From Papaver somniferum (Eukaryota; Streptophyta; Magnoliopsida; Ranunculales; Papaveraceae): a DNA stretch of 64,000 nucleotides. Shown here piece by piece: positions 11,123 to 21,689 of this stretch. The notes beneath the pieces are model-generated. The model made no database searches, had not been told where the DNA came from, and saw only the letters and a program-made list of their open reading frames with translations. The stretch's first letter is position 1. Each line of letters begins with the position of its first letter. The DNA lies in assembly GCF_003573695.1 (NCBI RefSeq), contig NC_039362.1:115237120-115301119 (forward strand), read 5' to 3'. The position numbers were made by a program, and so were the translations under genes.

Positions 11123-11872
11123 ATGCGAACTTTTACACCTCTCGAAGAATTAGCGAGCGGAGACGTTTGCTGCAATCAACCAGAGGAAGGTCACAACCGT
11201 GCCATACATGTTACCACACGCATCAAGGATTCAGAGTTCAAGAGGGCTCTCATCGACACGGGAGCGTCTTCGAATGTGATTACTCTCAAGACTCTCAGGA
11301 CGGACAAGGTTCGCCCAGACAAGATCGTAGGGAAGCCTACTACAATGACAAACTTCGAGGGAAACCAAACCAACACGTAGGGGTATGTCAACCTGAATTT
11401 ATCTGTAGGGCCCGTCCAGTCAAAGGTGAAATTCGAAGTCATAGAAAAAGAGCCAGACTACCACATGATATTGGGGAGACCGTGGCTTCATGACAGTAGG
11501 ATTGTCCCTTCGACATATCACCAGTGCCTGAAGACTATGCTGAATAAAGAAGTCATTTGTATCCCTGCATCGTTGTCTCCCCATGCGCTGATATGTGGAG
11601 TGGAATTGTTTGAACCAAGAGAAGATCCGCATGAAGGATCAGACAAAGTTCATTGCATCCCACTCCCCACGTGGGCGTCAATTCAGGAGGAGGACCGACT
11701 CGCATCATTGAGGTCTAATCCCCACGATGCATCTTTGTTGACAAGGCGTTCTTCTTCATCCGGTGAAGCCGCAACCCACGCTCACGCTAAGAGGGAACGA
11801 ACTTTTGTGGAAAGCCGTGACCAGAAAAGAAAAACTGACAGATCGGGTGCTGCGTGGATTTCAGAGACTTGA
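11123..11872 (+). pseudogene. Aspartic protease region of the Tat element, one internal stop
   Basis: Retropepsin-like protease that would cleave the element polyprotein. The active-site segment 'ALIDTGASSNVI' lies at residues 42-53 of the frame opened at 11123. The C-terminal flag 'YHMILGRPWLH' follows in the same frame near 11459. A single in-frame TAG at 11378-11380 separates the two, so the open frames 11123-11380 and 11426-11872 are one gene segment. Downstream of the flag the frame runs on to a stop at 11870 through sequence with less clear identity. Confidence 0.82.
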
Positions 11873-12117
11873 AAAAATGCTTCCCCAAAGACGATTTTCC
11901 TCTACCTAACATTGGCATGTTAGTAGACTCCATCAGCGGACACGACGTGTTCTTCTTCATGGATGGATATAGCGTGTACAATTAGATAAGGATGTACGAG
12001 CATGACGTAAGTAAGACAGCTTTTCAAACTCCTCTCGGAAATTTTTATTATACTGTAATGCCATTTGGTTTAAAGAATGCCGGTGCAACGTATCAACGCT
12101 CTACGAAGACAATCTTC
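11851..12117 (+). pseudogene. Reverse transcriptase fragment of the Tat element
   Basis: The N-terminal part of RT is recognisable: 'CVDFRDLKKCFPKDDFPLP' from 11851, 'FFFMDGYSVYN' ending in a stop codon at 11983-11985, then 'KTAFQTPLGNFYYTVMPFG' and 'GLKNAGATYQR' to about 12100. The fragment then loses similarity near 12117. The catalytic YxDD motif does not follow, so no active enzyme is encoded. It overlaps the end of the protease frame in another frame, which marks a frameshift between the two. Confidence 0.85.
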
Positions 12118-13225
12118 CACTGGAGCCCGATACCTCAAGGGAAGCAGCCTCAAGAAGATAACGATGTCTGCGCGTCATGTCGACAGAGATCCGGGCGAAT
12201 TTACTCTATCAGACAATGGTGCATGTCTATCGTGCTATATTGGTCATCCTCTGGACTTCGTGAAGTTGTTGAACGCCCATCTACAACAGCATCTTCCCTG
12301 CTAGAAAGAACCAGCAAAAGGAAAGCCACTGAGATACAACATCCTGCGCGTCCAAAATTGCCAACTTCAACTCTAGTACCACATGCACGACTGCCACAAT
12401 GATGAAACAACGTCCAAGATATTCCATATATGGATCGAAGGTAACTACATCAATGAGAGACGCTTTCAGAATCTGTCTCACGTAGAAGAAGTAGTTGTGT
12501 TACCAAAGGAGATTGCACCTGGGACTTGAGAGGTACATACAGATCCTCCATGTCAAGAGCTTCATCATATTTGGAGAACCTATTAGTTAAGTCATTCGCA
12601 TGAAGGAACTTCTCTACTCCTCAAAGACACGATCCAAAGATGATAATGGCAAAGGAGTATGACTGGGGACTGCTTAGCACTGCCCATCTCAAAGATGGTG
12701 AATTTAGAGAGATGCAAGCACGCTATCACTATGATTCCAATATGTCCAAAGACGAGGATATACTCAAGTGAGCAGACGTAAAGACGGCCTCATGAACTTA
12801 GCGCGACAACATCTATCAAGTCGAAAGCTCAGTGGATACTCGTGGGCAGGGGAATGTCTCCCTCTTCTCTATTCCATGAAGAAACATCAAGAAAGCCATC
12901 GGTTCCTGCTTCTCCCTTTAATAACGAGACGATCTCTACCTTTGTATGAAGGGTGCCAAGTTCGTGCAAGTTTCCACCACGCCTCTCCCTGCCGGTCTCT
13001 TATGATCACAGCTGCTGCCAAGAACCGTTGTTGCTCGCCGATTGATACCAACCAGAGCTTCACCATATCAACGACCATTACGTACAAAAGGTAATCTAAA
13101 CTTCTGCATATTTTTACCCATGGAGAAGTAATATGATTACTAGTACGAAGGCTGAACGGCATACCTTTATTATGGTAGACCCATCCGGCATACAAGATAG
13201 AGCCACGTAGACCATGCTTGGGGAC
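12118..13225 (+). other. Degenerate interior of the Tat element
   Basis: No frame matches RNase H or integrase. Given its place after the RT fragment it is probably decayed pol sequence, but nothing in it proves that. Confidence 0.35.
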
Positions 13226-13310
13226 TGAGGCTCAGCATGAAATTCCTTCAACACAAGAGAAATGGTCAATCAAGAAGCATGTAATTCTCAAGGGGAAACC
13301 AAACTGAAGA

Positions 13311-13590
13311 AGAAGCCGCTTCAACACTCTCTCCAGCAGAAGCCGCTTTAATGCTCTCTCCAGGAGCAACCTCGACGTTCGCTCCAGAAGATGCTTCAAC
13401 GCTTCCTCCATCAGAAGTCGCTTCAATGCTCTCTCTCCAGAAGAAGGCGTTTCAGATCTCTCTCCAGAAGAAGTCGTTTCAACACTTCAACGCTCTTTCC
13501 GGGACCCGCTTAGACGTACGCTCCAGAAGCTGCTTCAACGCTCTCCAGACCTGCTGGCTCCAGAAGCTGCTTCAACGCTCTCTACAGGAC
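13311..13590. repeat. Minisatellite 'gcttcaacgctctctccagaa' type
   Basis: About ten irregular units of 24-35 bp built on 'gcttcaacgctctctccag' and 'aagaagtcg' variants lie between the decayed pol region and the 3' LTR. Units differ by small indels. Frames here are repeat artefacts. Confidence 0.8.
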
Positions 13591-13639
13591 CCACATTCAC
13601 ATTTGAGCACACAAGGTTCATTTTTGAGCAAAGCAAGCA

Positions 13640-14040
13640 CGCGGTGGGTCCCACGTTCGAGCGAAGCAGGCAGCAAGTCAGGTGTTTGGTCAAGATAGCA
13701 GGGTCGGTGTTTGGTCGAAGTAGCAAGGATGACACTCGAGTAAGCATATCAACCGTACGGGCAACGTTTGAAACATGTACACGGTATACCCGTGTTTGAT
13801 CAAAGCATGCGCAGCTGCCCATGTTCGAAGCAAGCATGCTCGCATCGAGTCCCACGTTCGACCGAAGCAGGCACGCAGTGGACCCACGTCTAACCGAAGC
13901 AGGCACAACAAGCCTACTTTCGATCAAGCAGGCGCATGATGAGTCCCACGGTTGAGCGAAGTAGGCGGGCCCACATGCTTATCAAACAGGTGCAACAGGG
14001 TGACGTTTGGTCGAAGCATATACATGGTGGGGTCCACATT
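13640..14040. repeat. Second minisatellite 'cccacgttcgaccgaagcag' type
   Basis: At least eight irregular units of about 35-50 bp share 'ttcgaxcgaagcaggc' and 'gggtcccac' phrases. It directly follows the first minisatellite and ends about 260 bp before the 3' LTR, so both are in the untranslated part of the element. Confidence 0.7.
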
Positions 14041-14286
14041 CGTCCATGGTTACATGCACAGTTTTCTTTGGTAAGAGGAGCATACAAGTTCTATTCCCTT
14101 CTTGGATCAAAAACCCGAAGGAGAAAACCGGTCCCACCAAGGTCGTGGTCACACCCAGCGTACCCAAATGGATGATTGCAGGGCTGGTCAGAACTCCTCC
14201 AGGTAAACTTCATTTATCTTGTCTTCTTACGTGCATACTGTCACCATCTCATGCCTACCCCACAATGATGTAACCATTGTGTGCTA

Positions 14287-14299
14287 GGAAGGGGACTTA
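14287..14299 (+). other. Polypurine tract of the Tat-like element
   Basis: 'aggaaggggac' lies immediately before the 3' LTR start at 14301. It would prime plus-strand DNA synthesis. Confidence 0.8.
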
Positions 14300-14300
14300 A

Positions 14301-16285
14301 TGTTGATGGTGGATTTTTGTTTAAGGCTAAATTTGTAAAAGCCGAATTTTAATAGGCTCACATCCTTTAAAGGATAAAGCCATTTGAGTGATGAATACTT
14401 CTTCACTTTATTAATTCACCTAGAATGGAGCATGTGGCAACAATCCATGTGAATTAGATACACCCAGAACGGAGCATGTAGACACATTCCCGATTTTCTG
14501 TGGATTTATAACATTATTAATTAATGCCTTATTAGCCTTATATTTAATGTGTTGTTCCCGGGAAACCTCACTAATGGTGCGGCATGAGGACTGATTGTTG
14601 CTCCTAACAGAGTAACACGAAACTCCGAGTGTCAATAGTGAGGCATGCACGAAATGCCCGTACAGGCTATATCTCGGTGTGTTATACTAGCCCGATTGAA
14701 TAAAGCCTCTCAGTGTGTTATACTAGCCCGATTGAGCATTCCTCTCGGTATGTTATACTAGCCCGATTGAGTATAATCTGGACTGCCCGCGCCAATCTCA
14801 GAAATAATCATGACCACGCAGGTTGGCCACATGATTCGATAGCCTAGACGATCCTCAGTAAGAGTAGGCTATCACCACAATGACCACCAGCGGGCCCGTT
14901 TTTTCCCTGGTCGGTCGAATACATACCACGCCCTTCAAATAGCCACCAAACGCCAGCCCAGAGTTGGATGTCCAGGCTGGAGTGGAGCAGAAGGATCGCG
15001 CGACAAGGGACGACCAAGGCAGACTTAAAAACAGTCACGGCCGTCCAACTTCGCCGACACAGTTGGACGGCGTAGATTGTTCCTAGTCCGGTCGGACAAG
15101 TACCGTGGTGTACACTGGCGGGCCCCCTTCCTACCTGCATAATAGATTCTCCCATGACCTAGCCACAGAATGACGTGCGGTTGCCTGAAGTTGGGAGGGC
15201 GTGAGGCTTAAAGGGTCGCAGGAAATTCCACTAAGGGTCTCAAATTGATCACGACCATCCAACTTCACCAGCATGTTTGGATGGATTAGATCAAACCTAT
15301 GACCGTCAGTCAGGTATCACCATGTTCACCACCGTCCCAATGTGGGTCCCACATGGTCGGCCAATCCAAACGAAGAGCATAGCATGCAAACTCGTCGGAC
15401 CAAAGTAGCATGCCGCGCCCCTTTGGAAATCCTTTGCGGCATAGGATTCCTGCCACAAATCGATCTCATGCACTCCTCTTTACCGGTAAACTTGAGTGGC
15501 CTAGATCGCATCTTCATGGGGAAGTGAGGTATGGACATGCACACCGGCAAGCCGTCTACACGCCTGCCTGGTCGGTCCTGTCAAAAACACTTCCCATGCT
15601 TGGTTTCGACCAAGATGAAGAGTGATGCTTGCCCACCTCTTCAAAACCCTAAAACTTCATCAACGGTCGCAGATGACGTCATATATCATCTTATCCGTCC
15701 AACTCTACCAGCTTGGTTAAGCATCCCAGGCTAGGAGTTAAGTGGCCAATAAGGTGTCGTGGTGATTACCATCTGTCACTCTACCACATCATGTGATCGG
15801 CCAAGGGAGGGCTTGCCTGTGCAACCTCCAAACTATTATTCGAAGATACATAAGCATGCATCTGTTCTAAGACGCTTAATCCGCGACTTACTCCGTTAAG
15901 CCTTAAAACAACGATGCTTCATACACATTGATTATATTCGATGCATTACATGTATAGAGTACACACGATATTTCATTAATATCGACTTCCTAAATAAATT
16001 AATTATTTAACCTAGCACCGTATGCTACCTTCTGTGGGTCCCACGATCCACACAATCGAGACATCAAGCATGTCACAAACTGGGGGTTACATACTGGGGT
16101 ATTGGTCTGGCGGTTTACAGCGTGCAACGCGCCATCACAAGAACGTGTCAGGAAGACATGGACGGTTAGTGATGATGGGAGAAGTGGGTCTCCAGTGCAG
16201 TGCATTTGTTTAGGGTTTAGATTCATTTCTCATCCACACACCCCAAATTACAAAAACCAGCAGAAATAGTTTTCACCCATAAACA
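14301..16285 (+). repeat. 3' LTR of the Tat-like element (1985 bp, two internal deletions)
   Basis: It matches the 5' LTR from end to end except for two gaps. The bases matching 8838-9064 (about 227 bp) are missing near 15408. The bases matching about 9852-10242 (about 390 bp, including the TATA box) are missing near 16190. The two gaps account for nearly all of the 612-bp length difference. Confidence 0.92.
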
Positions 16286-16290
16286 ATGTC
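16286..16290. repeat. Target site duplication ATGTC, right copy
   Basis: 'atgtc' directly after the 3' LTR end 'acccataaaca'; it matches 7727-7731. Confidence 0.93.
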
Positions 16291-18599
16291 GATACTTTAG
16301 GATGTATGAGTTGATAGAAATTGTAAATGATGTTTGAAACTGAGGTTGTTATGAATTGGGTATTGCTCTGTTGATGCTTTGAAGTTTATTTTATATGAGA
16401 TTGAATTTATTTGATTGTCTACATAAGTATTTTGACTGGAAATGAAGAACATGGTGGTGTGATGGTGATACCGTATAAAATGGAACTGTCGGTGTTGGTG
16501 CTCTCTGGTGCAGGGGTGGCTTGTTACTGATTATGAGAACTGGTAGTAATGGTGATTCTAAAGTTTGAATATGACTCTCAAATGGAGTCTGGTTCTATTT
16601 TTATTGTGTGTGATGGTTGAAGTTATTTGGTAGTTATTCAGTTGGTGAGTGTAGTTTGAAATTGAACCACAGTTGGGAGTAATAAACTGAAATAGTGGTG
16701 GTATTAATCTGATGGAGAAGTATATGTTGTACCATGAGTCTTGGTGGTGCTGTTATAATGGTGGAAGATGAGTTGGAGGTAGAGTTAAGGTTTTGGTGGA
16801 GTTGTTAATGGTGTTGTGATTCCATATGAATTGCAGGCCTGAAGTTGTTGGTGTTATGTGAGTTTTTGGTTTTGGCATTGTAATTGAGCTATGGGATTCA
16901 AGTTTAGTAGTGCAGTTTGTTATATCTAGTGGTGTTGGAAATCTTACAAAGAAGATTGTCGGAACAGTTATTGACTTGGAGTTGCTGTTGCTATGTAGAT
17001 TATTGTTGTAGCAGGATGTAGATGAAGTGTTGCTTAGAACTGCTCTTGCAGGTAATCTTAATTGAGTGTTGTATTTGGTTTATGTAGTTGTTTAAGATAA
17101 TTATATTGTTATCGGATTATAGTTAGAGTTTTGGTGTTGCACAATGTTTGTGCATTAGTGTGCTTTGGCATGAGCAATGGCTCTGGCCTATGCAAGAGTT
17201 TTCGCATTGTGTCATTCAGCCTAGTTAGGTTGTCATACCTTAGATGACTCATAATCTGACTGAGTTAACTCAGTGACCAGACCTGACTCAGTGAACCTTG
17301 ACTGAGTTGGTTTTTTTGACCATTAACCCTAGAATTTGACCTTTGACAAACGTTGGCGATTAATTGACCCAGTTTGACTGTTAGTGACCGTTAGTTGACT
17401 CTACCTGGGCCTTAGGTTAATAAGATGGATTAGTGGACTTGGGCTTAAGGTTAGTTATCCTACTTTGATGATTTGGACCTCTTATGGACCGAATTAACCT
17501 TTGACTTCTTCTACAAAGTTGTAGATATTCATAAGACTTAGCAAAGGGACTATAGAACCAACCTATTTGAATTAGTAGACCCTAGCTATGCTAAAGTTAT
17601 AGAATGAAAAGATGTAGAACCATAAATGGTCTTAGAACCATTAGATAGAATTGTATGATTCTTGTGTGAGCCATTTTGGCTAGATTCTTAGAGTTCTTAT
17701 GTGATTAACAGTAAGTCTATTAACAACGATCAATTCAAAGGATGAACCAGTGGATCGTGGATCTCGAGGCAGGCGTGGCTTGTCATCAAAATAGGTGGGA
17801 ATACATTTGACTCTTTTGTAACCATTATTGTTTCTTTTTAAAAAAATTTACATTTAACAATCATGCATGGTTTGTTTATGCATTTCATGCTTTATTTAAA
17901 TTGCATTGTGATAATTCTGTTGATTTTGTTAATCCTTCCATTGTTTGGAAAGGACTTGTATTGATTGTTTGTCATATGAATTGTTATGGGAAATGAGAAT
18001 TTCTACGTGTGGTATATAGGATGCGCTCCTTCATAATTATATCTGCATGAATTCAGCTTTTATGCACTATATAGGTCATCAGTTTGTGAGTTCGGAATTG
18101 GTGATATCAATAGCTATATAGGTGTGATTTGCGAGTTCGGAATTACGACCATATTATACATTGTTTGAAGAAGGAGTTTGTCCATATACATGTTTGTTTA
18201 TTTGAGTGACTTGGTCACTTTTTAATGCTTGGGAAAACATTATTGTTTTCCAAATCTTGACTATGATTACTTAGAAGTTAAATGTTAATTATTCCCACTT
18301 TCAGTTTCAGAGACAGACCAGAGTTGCGCAGCGAAAGCTCCAAGAAGTTGACTTATTTAGTTGGTTATAATCTGATATGTTTATTATGTTGTATATTCTA
18401 TTTGCAAATCAAATGACTACTGTATATGTATCATTTGAGAGAAAATCTTGTATACATATTTCTGAGCTGAGTTAGTTTTGGGTTAAGTTTTATAGCAGAT
18501 TCCTTAATCAAATGCTTAAGTATATGATTCAGATTCTTAGTGCCTCTTTATTTAGTTAATCTCTTGGATTAGTCAGTTGTTAGCTTAGGGGGTGCTACA

Positions 18600-18604
18600 G
18601 GTAG
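18600..18604. repeat. Target site duplication GGTAG, right copy
   Basis: 'ggtag' directly after 'gggggtgctaca'; it matches 6663-6667. PMD coding sense resumes from here. Confidence 0.88.
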
Positions 18605-19393
18605 TTTGTTCCGGGTTCACTATTCTCCAATTTAGATTCCTTGGTCGTGGATTCCAGTGTTTCCAATGGTTTTCTGAAAGTTAAAACATATGTTAATACA
18701 ATGTTTCTCCAAGCCTTATTGTGGGAGCGCTTCAAGAATTATGCACCAATTCCTTGTAGCATCTTGCAAGGACCGGATGTTGATACTCGTTATGTTCTTT
18801 CTGAGAAGGATAATGCCAGGATTATGCGTTGGTCTACAAAGAAGCCTCGAAGCAAGACACGCCTCATTAGTGTCTTAGACAATGAGTCTGAGTTTAACTT
18901 TCGTCCTTGGGTGTCGATTCCTCCTTTTGTCTCACAGTTGATCACTTTCAATGACGCTGAAGAGAATGTTATTTTGGATTCTGGTGCAGACCTGAGCGAC
19001 TGTAAGAGTTCCTTCATACTGAGTTGTACTCCGGCTTATTTAATATCAGTAATACATGGGAAATTTTTTGTGGAGTTATATAACATCGATAGAGAAGCAG
19101 TGTGTCCTGGATGTTCGGAAAAAAAACCATCAGTTGACCAACTTAAAGCTTTTTTAGATTGCACACATTTGAATGGACGTGAATATATGTACCCTTTCCC
19201 TGACTGGGTCCCCTATGCAACTCCAGGTTATGTAACTTTCTGGAATCAGCAACTTGATCGTTTATATGATTTTATAATGGTTGTTCAAACTACGGTACAA
19301 GAACCTCCTTCTGTTGAGATGGTTTCTGAGCGACCAAGGCTGAAGTATCCTTCCAGCGGTGATAAACAAAAAGTACTTCCAGGATGTTTACAA

Positions 19394-19466
19394 GTAAGTA
19401 TCCTTCTTATGACTTTTATAGAAACACAATAATTGTCTCTTAATTATTTCATTAATTTTACCACAG
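19394..19466 (+). other. Intron of the PMD gene
   Basis: Donor 'gtaagt' at 19394 and acceptor 'accacag' ending at 19466. Both neighbouring exons are in phase 0 and open. Confidence 0.75.
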
Positions 19467-19598
19467 GATGGTCGTGTAATGAGATCTCGGATTGATATAG
19501 ACTTCACGAAAATTAAAGAAAGTCCCCGAGGCGGAGAATCCAGAATTAAGAATTACATGATGTTACCGAATAGTATGCAGTCCCCAGCCGCTTCTTTG

Positions 19599-19683
19599 GT
19601 GAGTTGTTAGTGCTTCCTTTATCATAGATTTTCTTATCCGCGTAATTAGGATCACAAAACAAAGCTTTGTTAATTTATTTTAG
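19599..19683 (+). other. Intron of the PMD gene
   Basis: Donor 'gtgagt' at 19599 and acceptor 'ttttag' ending at 19683. The flanking exons of 132 and 126 bases keep phase 0. Confidence 0.7.
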
Positions 19684-19980
19684 AATTTTTCTTCATCAAT
19701 CATTGACGATCTTCAACTTGCTCCCGGGCAAACAATTCAGGAATCCAGCACCGATGAAGAAGTCGATTTAAGCATCTCTTTTGTTCAAGCGATCATGGCA
19801 TTTTCCTGAATGAAATAATAATAATTGTTATCGACGTATCCAGGAGGAGATGAAAATGGATAAACAAAATATTGATGAAGCACATTCTTCCAAGGGAAAT
19901 GAGGAACCGAATGGACGTAACAATGCTACTAATGGTGACTTCGACAACATCAATTCTTCGAATGGCTTAGAGACCCCTCA

Positions 19981-20614
19981 AGTAAGTATTCCTCCTTTAC
20001 TTTCTGCATAGAAGTATGAAATTGATGATTTGTGAATGAATGAATGAATGAATGAATGAATGAGAACCCATATCAATGAATGAAAATTTTTACCGAAATA
20101 CGTCGTCAGAAAAATCCAGAATTCAGTCTTTTAGAAAAAACGTTGTAGAATCTTCGTCCGATGTCGGATTTTCGCGATCTACCAATGTTTTCTCATTCCC
20201 AGGAAATTTCCAAGCTTTAGCAAAGAAGATTTATGAGTTTTGAGCATGTTTAGGGGACAAAATAGGAGAAACAGTAAACTTCCATGAGACTTCCATAAAA
20301 TTTTCAGATGGCATGTAGTCCAATGTTTTGGCCACATCTCTTTGATAGTTTATCCAATTGTTATGAAATTTTGACATGTTGTAGAGAACATCCATACGAA
20401 GAGAATGGTATATGAATAAACCTTATATTCCTTACGAATTGCTCCCAGTTCGTCGTCTTATACAAGACAGTGTAAAATTTCCTCAGACGAGCTTGTTGTA
20501 AAACGTGTTTTTATGACTTTCACACTATTTGGTCATGTCTTACATGCTGGATTTTATGATTGCCTTTGGTTTCCATGCTTGGATTCTTCTAATCTTATAT
20601 AATCTTCATATTAG
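19981..20614 (+). other. Intron of the PMD gene, with (TGAA)n tract
   Basis: Donor 'caa|gtaagt' at 19980/19981 and acceptor 'catattag' ending at 20614. A (TGAA)n microsatellite of about seven units lies at 20032-20062. No coding sense inside. Confidence 0.65.
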
Positions 20615-21347
20615 GTGCCAAGCGCCAAAGTTGAGAATAATGGAGCCAATGATGATTCGAACAATGTGCCGAATCAAGATGATGATGTTACCATCTACAC
20701 ACCTCTGAGTCATGAGAATGTTACTAATGAAGTTTTTGGAGAACGATGCTCGAGTAGTCATTACTTCAGAGACGGAACAAACCGGACCAGGAATAGAAGA
20801 AACTATGATGGAAGAAACAGCTCTTGCTCCACCGATGTACAAAATTAATCCAGAAATAGGAGAAGCTGCCCCGATGACTGAGACTCACATAGTGGTGCAT
20901 AAATATTCTACTGCAGGGATTTCTTTCGTTCCTCCATTTGGTGAGTTACTCCTGTATCATGAACCAGTTGGTGGATTTAGCATTCCTATTGCATATGCCG
21001 GCATATATGAAGAAATATGGGAAAGATATGGTCATATCATCGTCATCACAGACCCAAAACGAAGTTATTTCTTGACCAAGCAAGTAGGAGCTATCTTGCG
21101 GTTTATAGACGATATACGAACCAGAGTTAGAAGTAATGTTACTCCAGATGTATTCTTTGATTGGGAGTACAATTTGGATCATTCTGAGAAACTGGGTTTT
21201 AATGTGGGATGGCTTCGTGAGAGAATTGAAGCCATTAAAGAAGCAGTCGAGAAGAATGTACCTCTGACAAGTGATGCTATGATGAAGAAGGAGACTAAGA
21301 TCGCCCAGTTGATTGAAGAACTGGAGTTAGAGAAAGCTTCCTTGTGA

Positions 21348-21684
21348 GACCTGAAAATTGCAGAGGAGCAAAAATCTTTCTTTGTTGATTTCCTTTAGTT
21401 TCCTTTCCGTAATCTCTTGAACCTTGAACTTCTGAGAGATGTGAGGTTTTATTTTGGTTCTGATTTTTTGATTGGTTTTGGATAAGTGAGTGATTGAGTA
21501 TTTTCTTTTAGATTTGACATAGATTTTCTTTAAATAAAAAAGAAAGTATTGCAAATACTGGATAAACTGCTGAATTCAAATACTGGATGCAAGTATTGTA
21601 AACGTTTTAGAGGAATTGAAAATACAGGTGAAAGAGAATCCTAAAAATGCATTAGGTGTCTCGAGCGTTCGTTCGTGCCTTGAG
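21348..21684. other. 3' flank of the PMD gene
   Basis: AT-rich DNA without a reading frame. It is likely the old 3' UTR and flank of the PMD gene, ending at the target duplication of the copia-type element. Confidence 0.4.
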
Positions 21685-21689
21685 CATAT
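21685..21689. repeat. Target site duplication CATAT, left copy
   Basis: 'catat' directly before the 5' LTR; repeated at 30051-30055 after the 3' LTR. Confidence 0.88.

Larger units (their letters stand above)
7732..16285 (+). mobile_element. Complete Ty3/gypsy Tat-like retrotransposon, non-autonomous and decayed
   Basis: Two long direct repeats bound the element: LTRs at 7732-10328 and 14301-16285. Both start TGTTGATGGTGGATTTTTG and end CACCCATAAACA. A 5-bp target duplication ATGTC lies at 7727-7731 and 16286-16290. A primer binding site follows the 5' LTR and a purine-rich tract precedes the 3' LTR. The 3.97-kb interior keeps gag-like, protease and partial reverse transcriptase segments with stops and frameshifts. 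It lacks the catalytic RT motif, RNase H and integrase. The protein fragments match the Tat lineage (protease with DTGAS and ILGRPW, RT with CVDFRDL and VMPFGLKNAGATYQR). It is inserted in the solo LTR and is therefore younger than it. Confidence 0.93.
6668..18599 (+). mobile_element. Solo LTR (about 3.37 kb) in the PMD gene, split by a nested element
   Basis: The stretch starts TGTAAAGACCC and ends GGGTGCTACA, has TG..CA ends and is flanked by the 5-bp duplication GGTAG. Without the nested Tat element and its one extra target copy, 3373 bp remain (6668-7731 plus 16291-18599). No gag or pol frame is found in that remainder. I see no second copy of the start sequence inside it. This fits a solo LTR left by recombination between the two LTRs of a longer gypsy-type element; the chromovirus Tekay/Del group is only a guess from LTR length and ends. 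The orientation is taken from the TG..CA reading with PMD sense and is not independently proven. The DNA from 16291 to 18599 is otherwise featureless. Confidence 0.8.
18605..21347 (+). pseudogene. Plant mobile domain protein pseudogene, 3' part with introns
   Basis: This is the C-terminal half of the PMD protein whose 5' part ends at 6667. Directly after the target duplication the frame reads 'PGSLFSNLDSL', then a segment with 'NTMFLQALLWERFKNYAPIP', a typical PMD helix. A phase-0 exon runs 18605-19393 to a 'caa|gtaagt' donor. Further phase-0 exons are 19467-19598, 19684-19809 (ending in TGA 19807-19809), about 19842-19980 and from 20615. The last exon has a frameshift near 20740 and continues in the frame that ends at 21347, with a C-terminal part rich in aromatic residues ('YAGIYEEIWERYGHI') and a Glu/Lys helix. 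The exon 19684-19809 stop and the shift mean that no full protein can be made, besides the insertion. Confidence 0.8.

Noticed and set aside
20615..20848. Separate small protein at the start of the last PMD exon
   Set aside because: It is the same exon as the 20712-21347 frame, divided by a frameshift near 20740.
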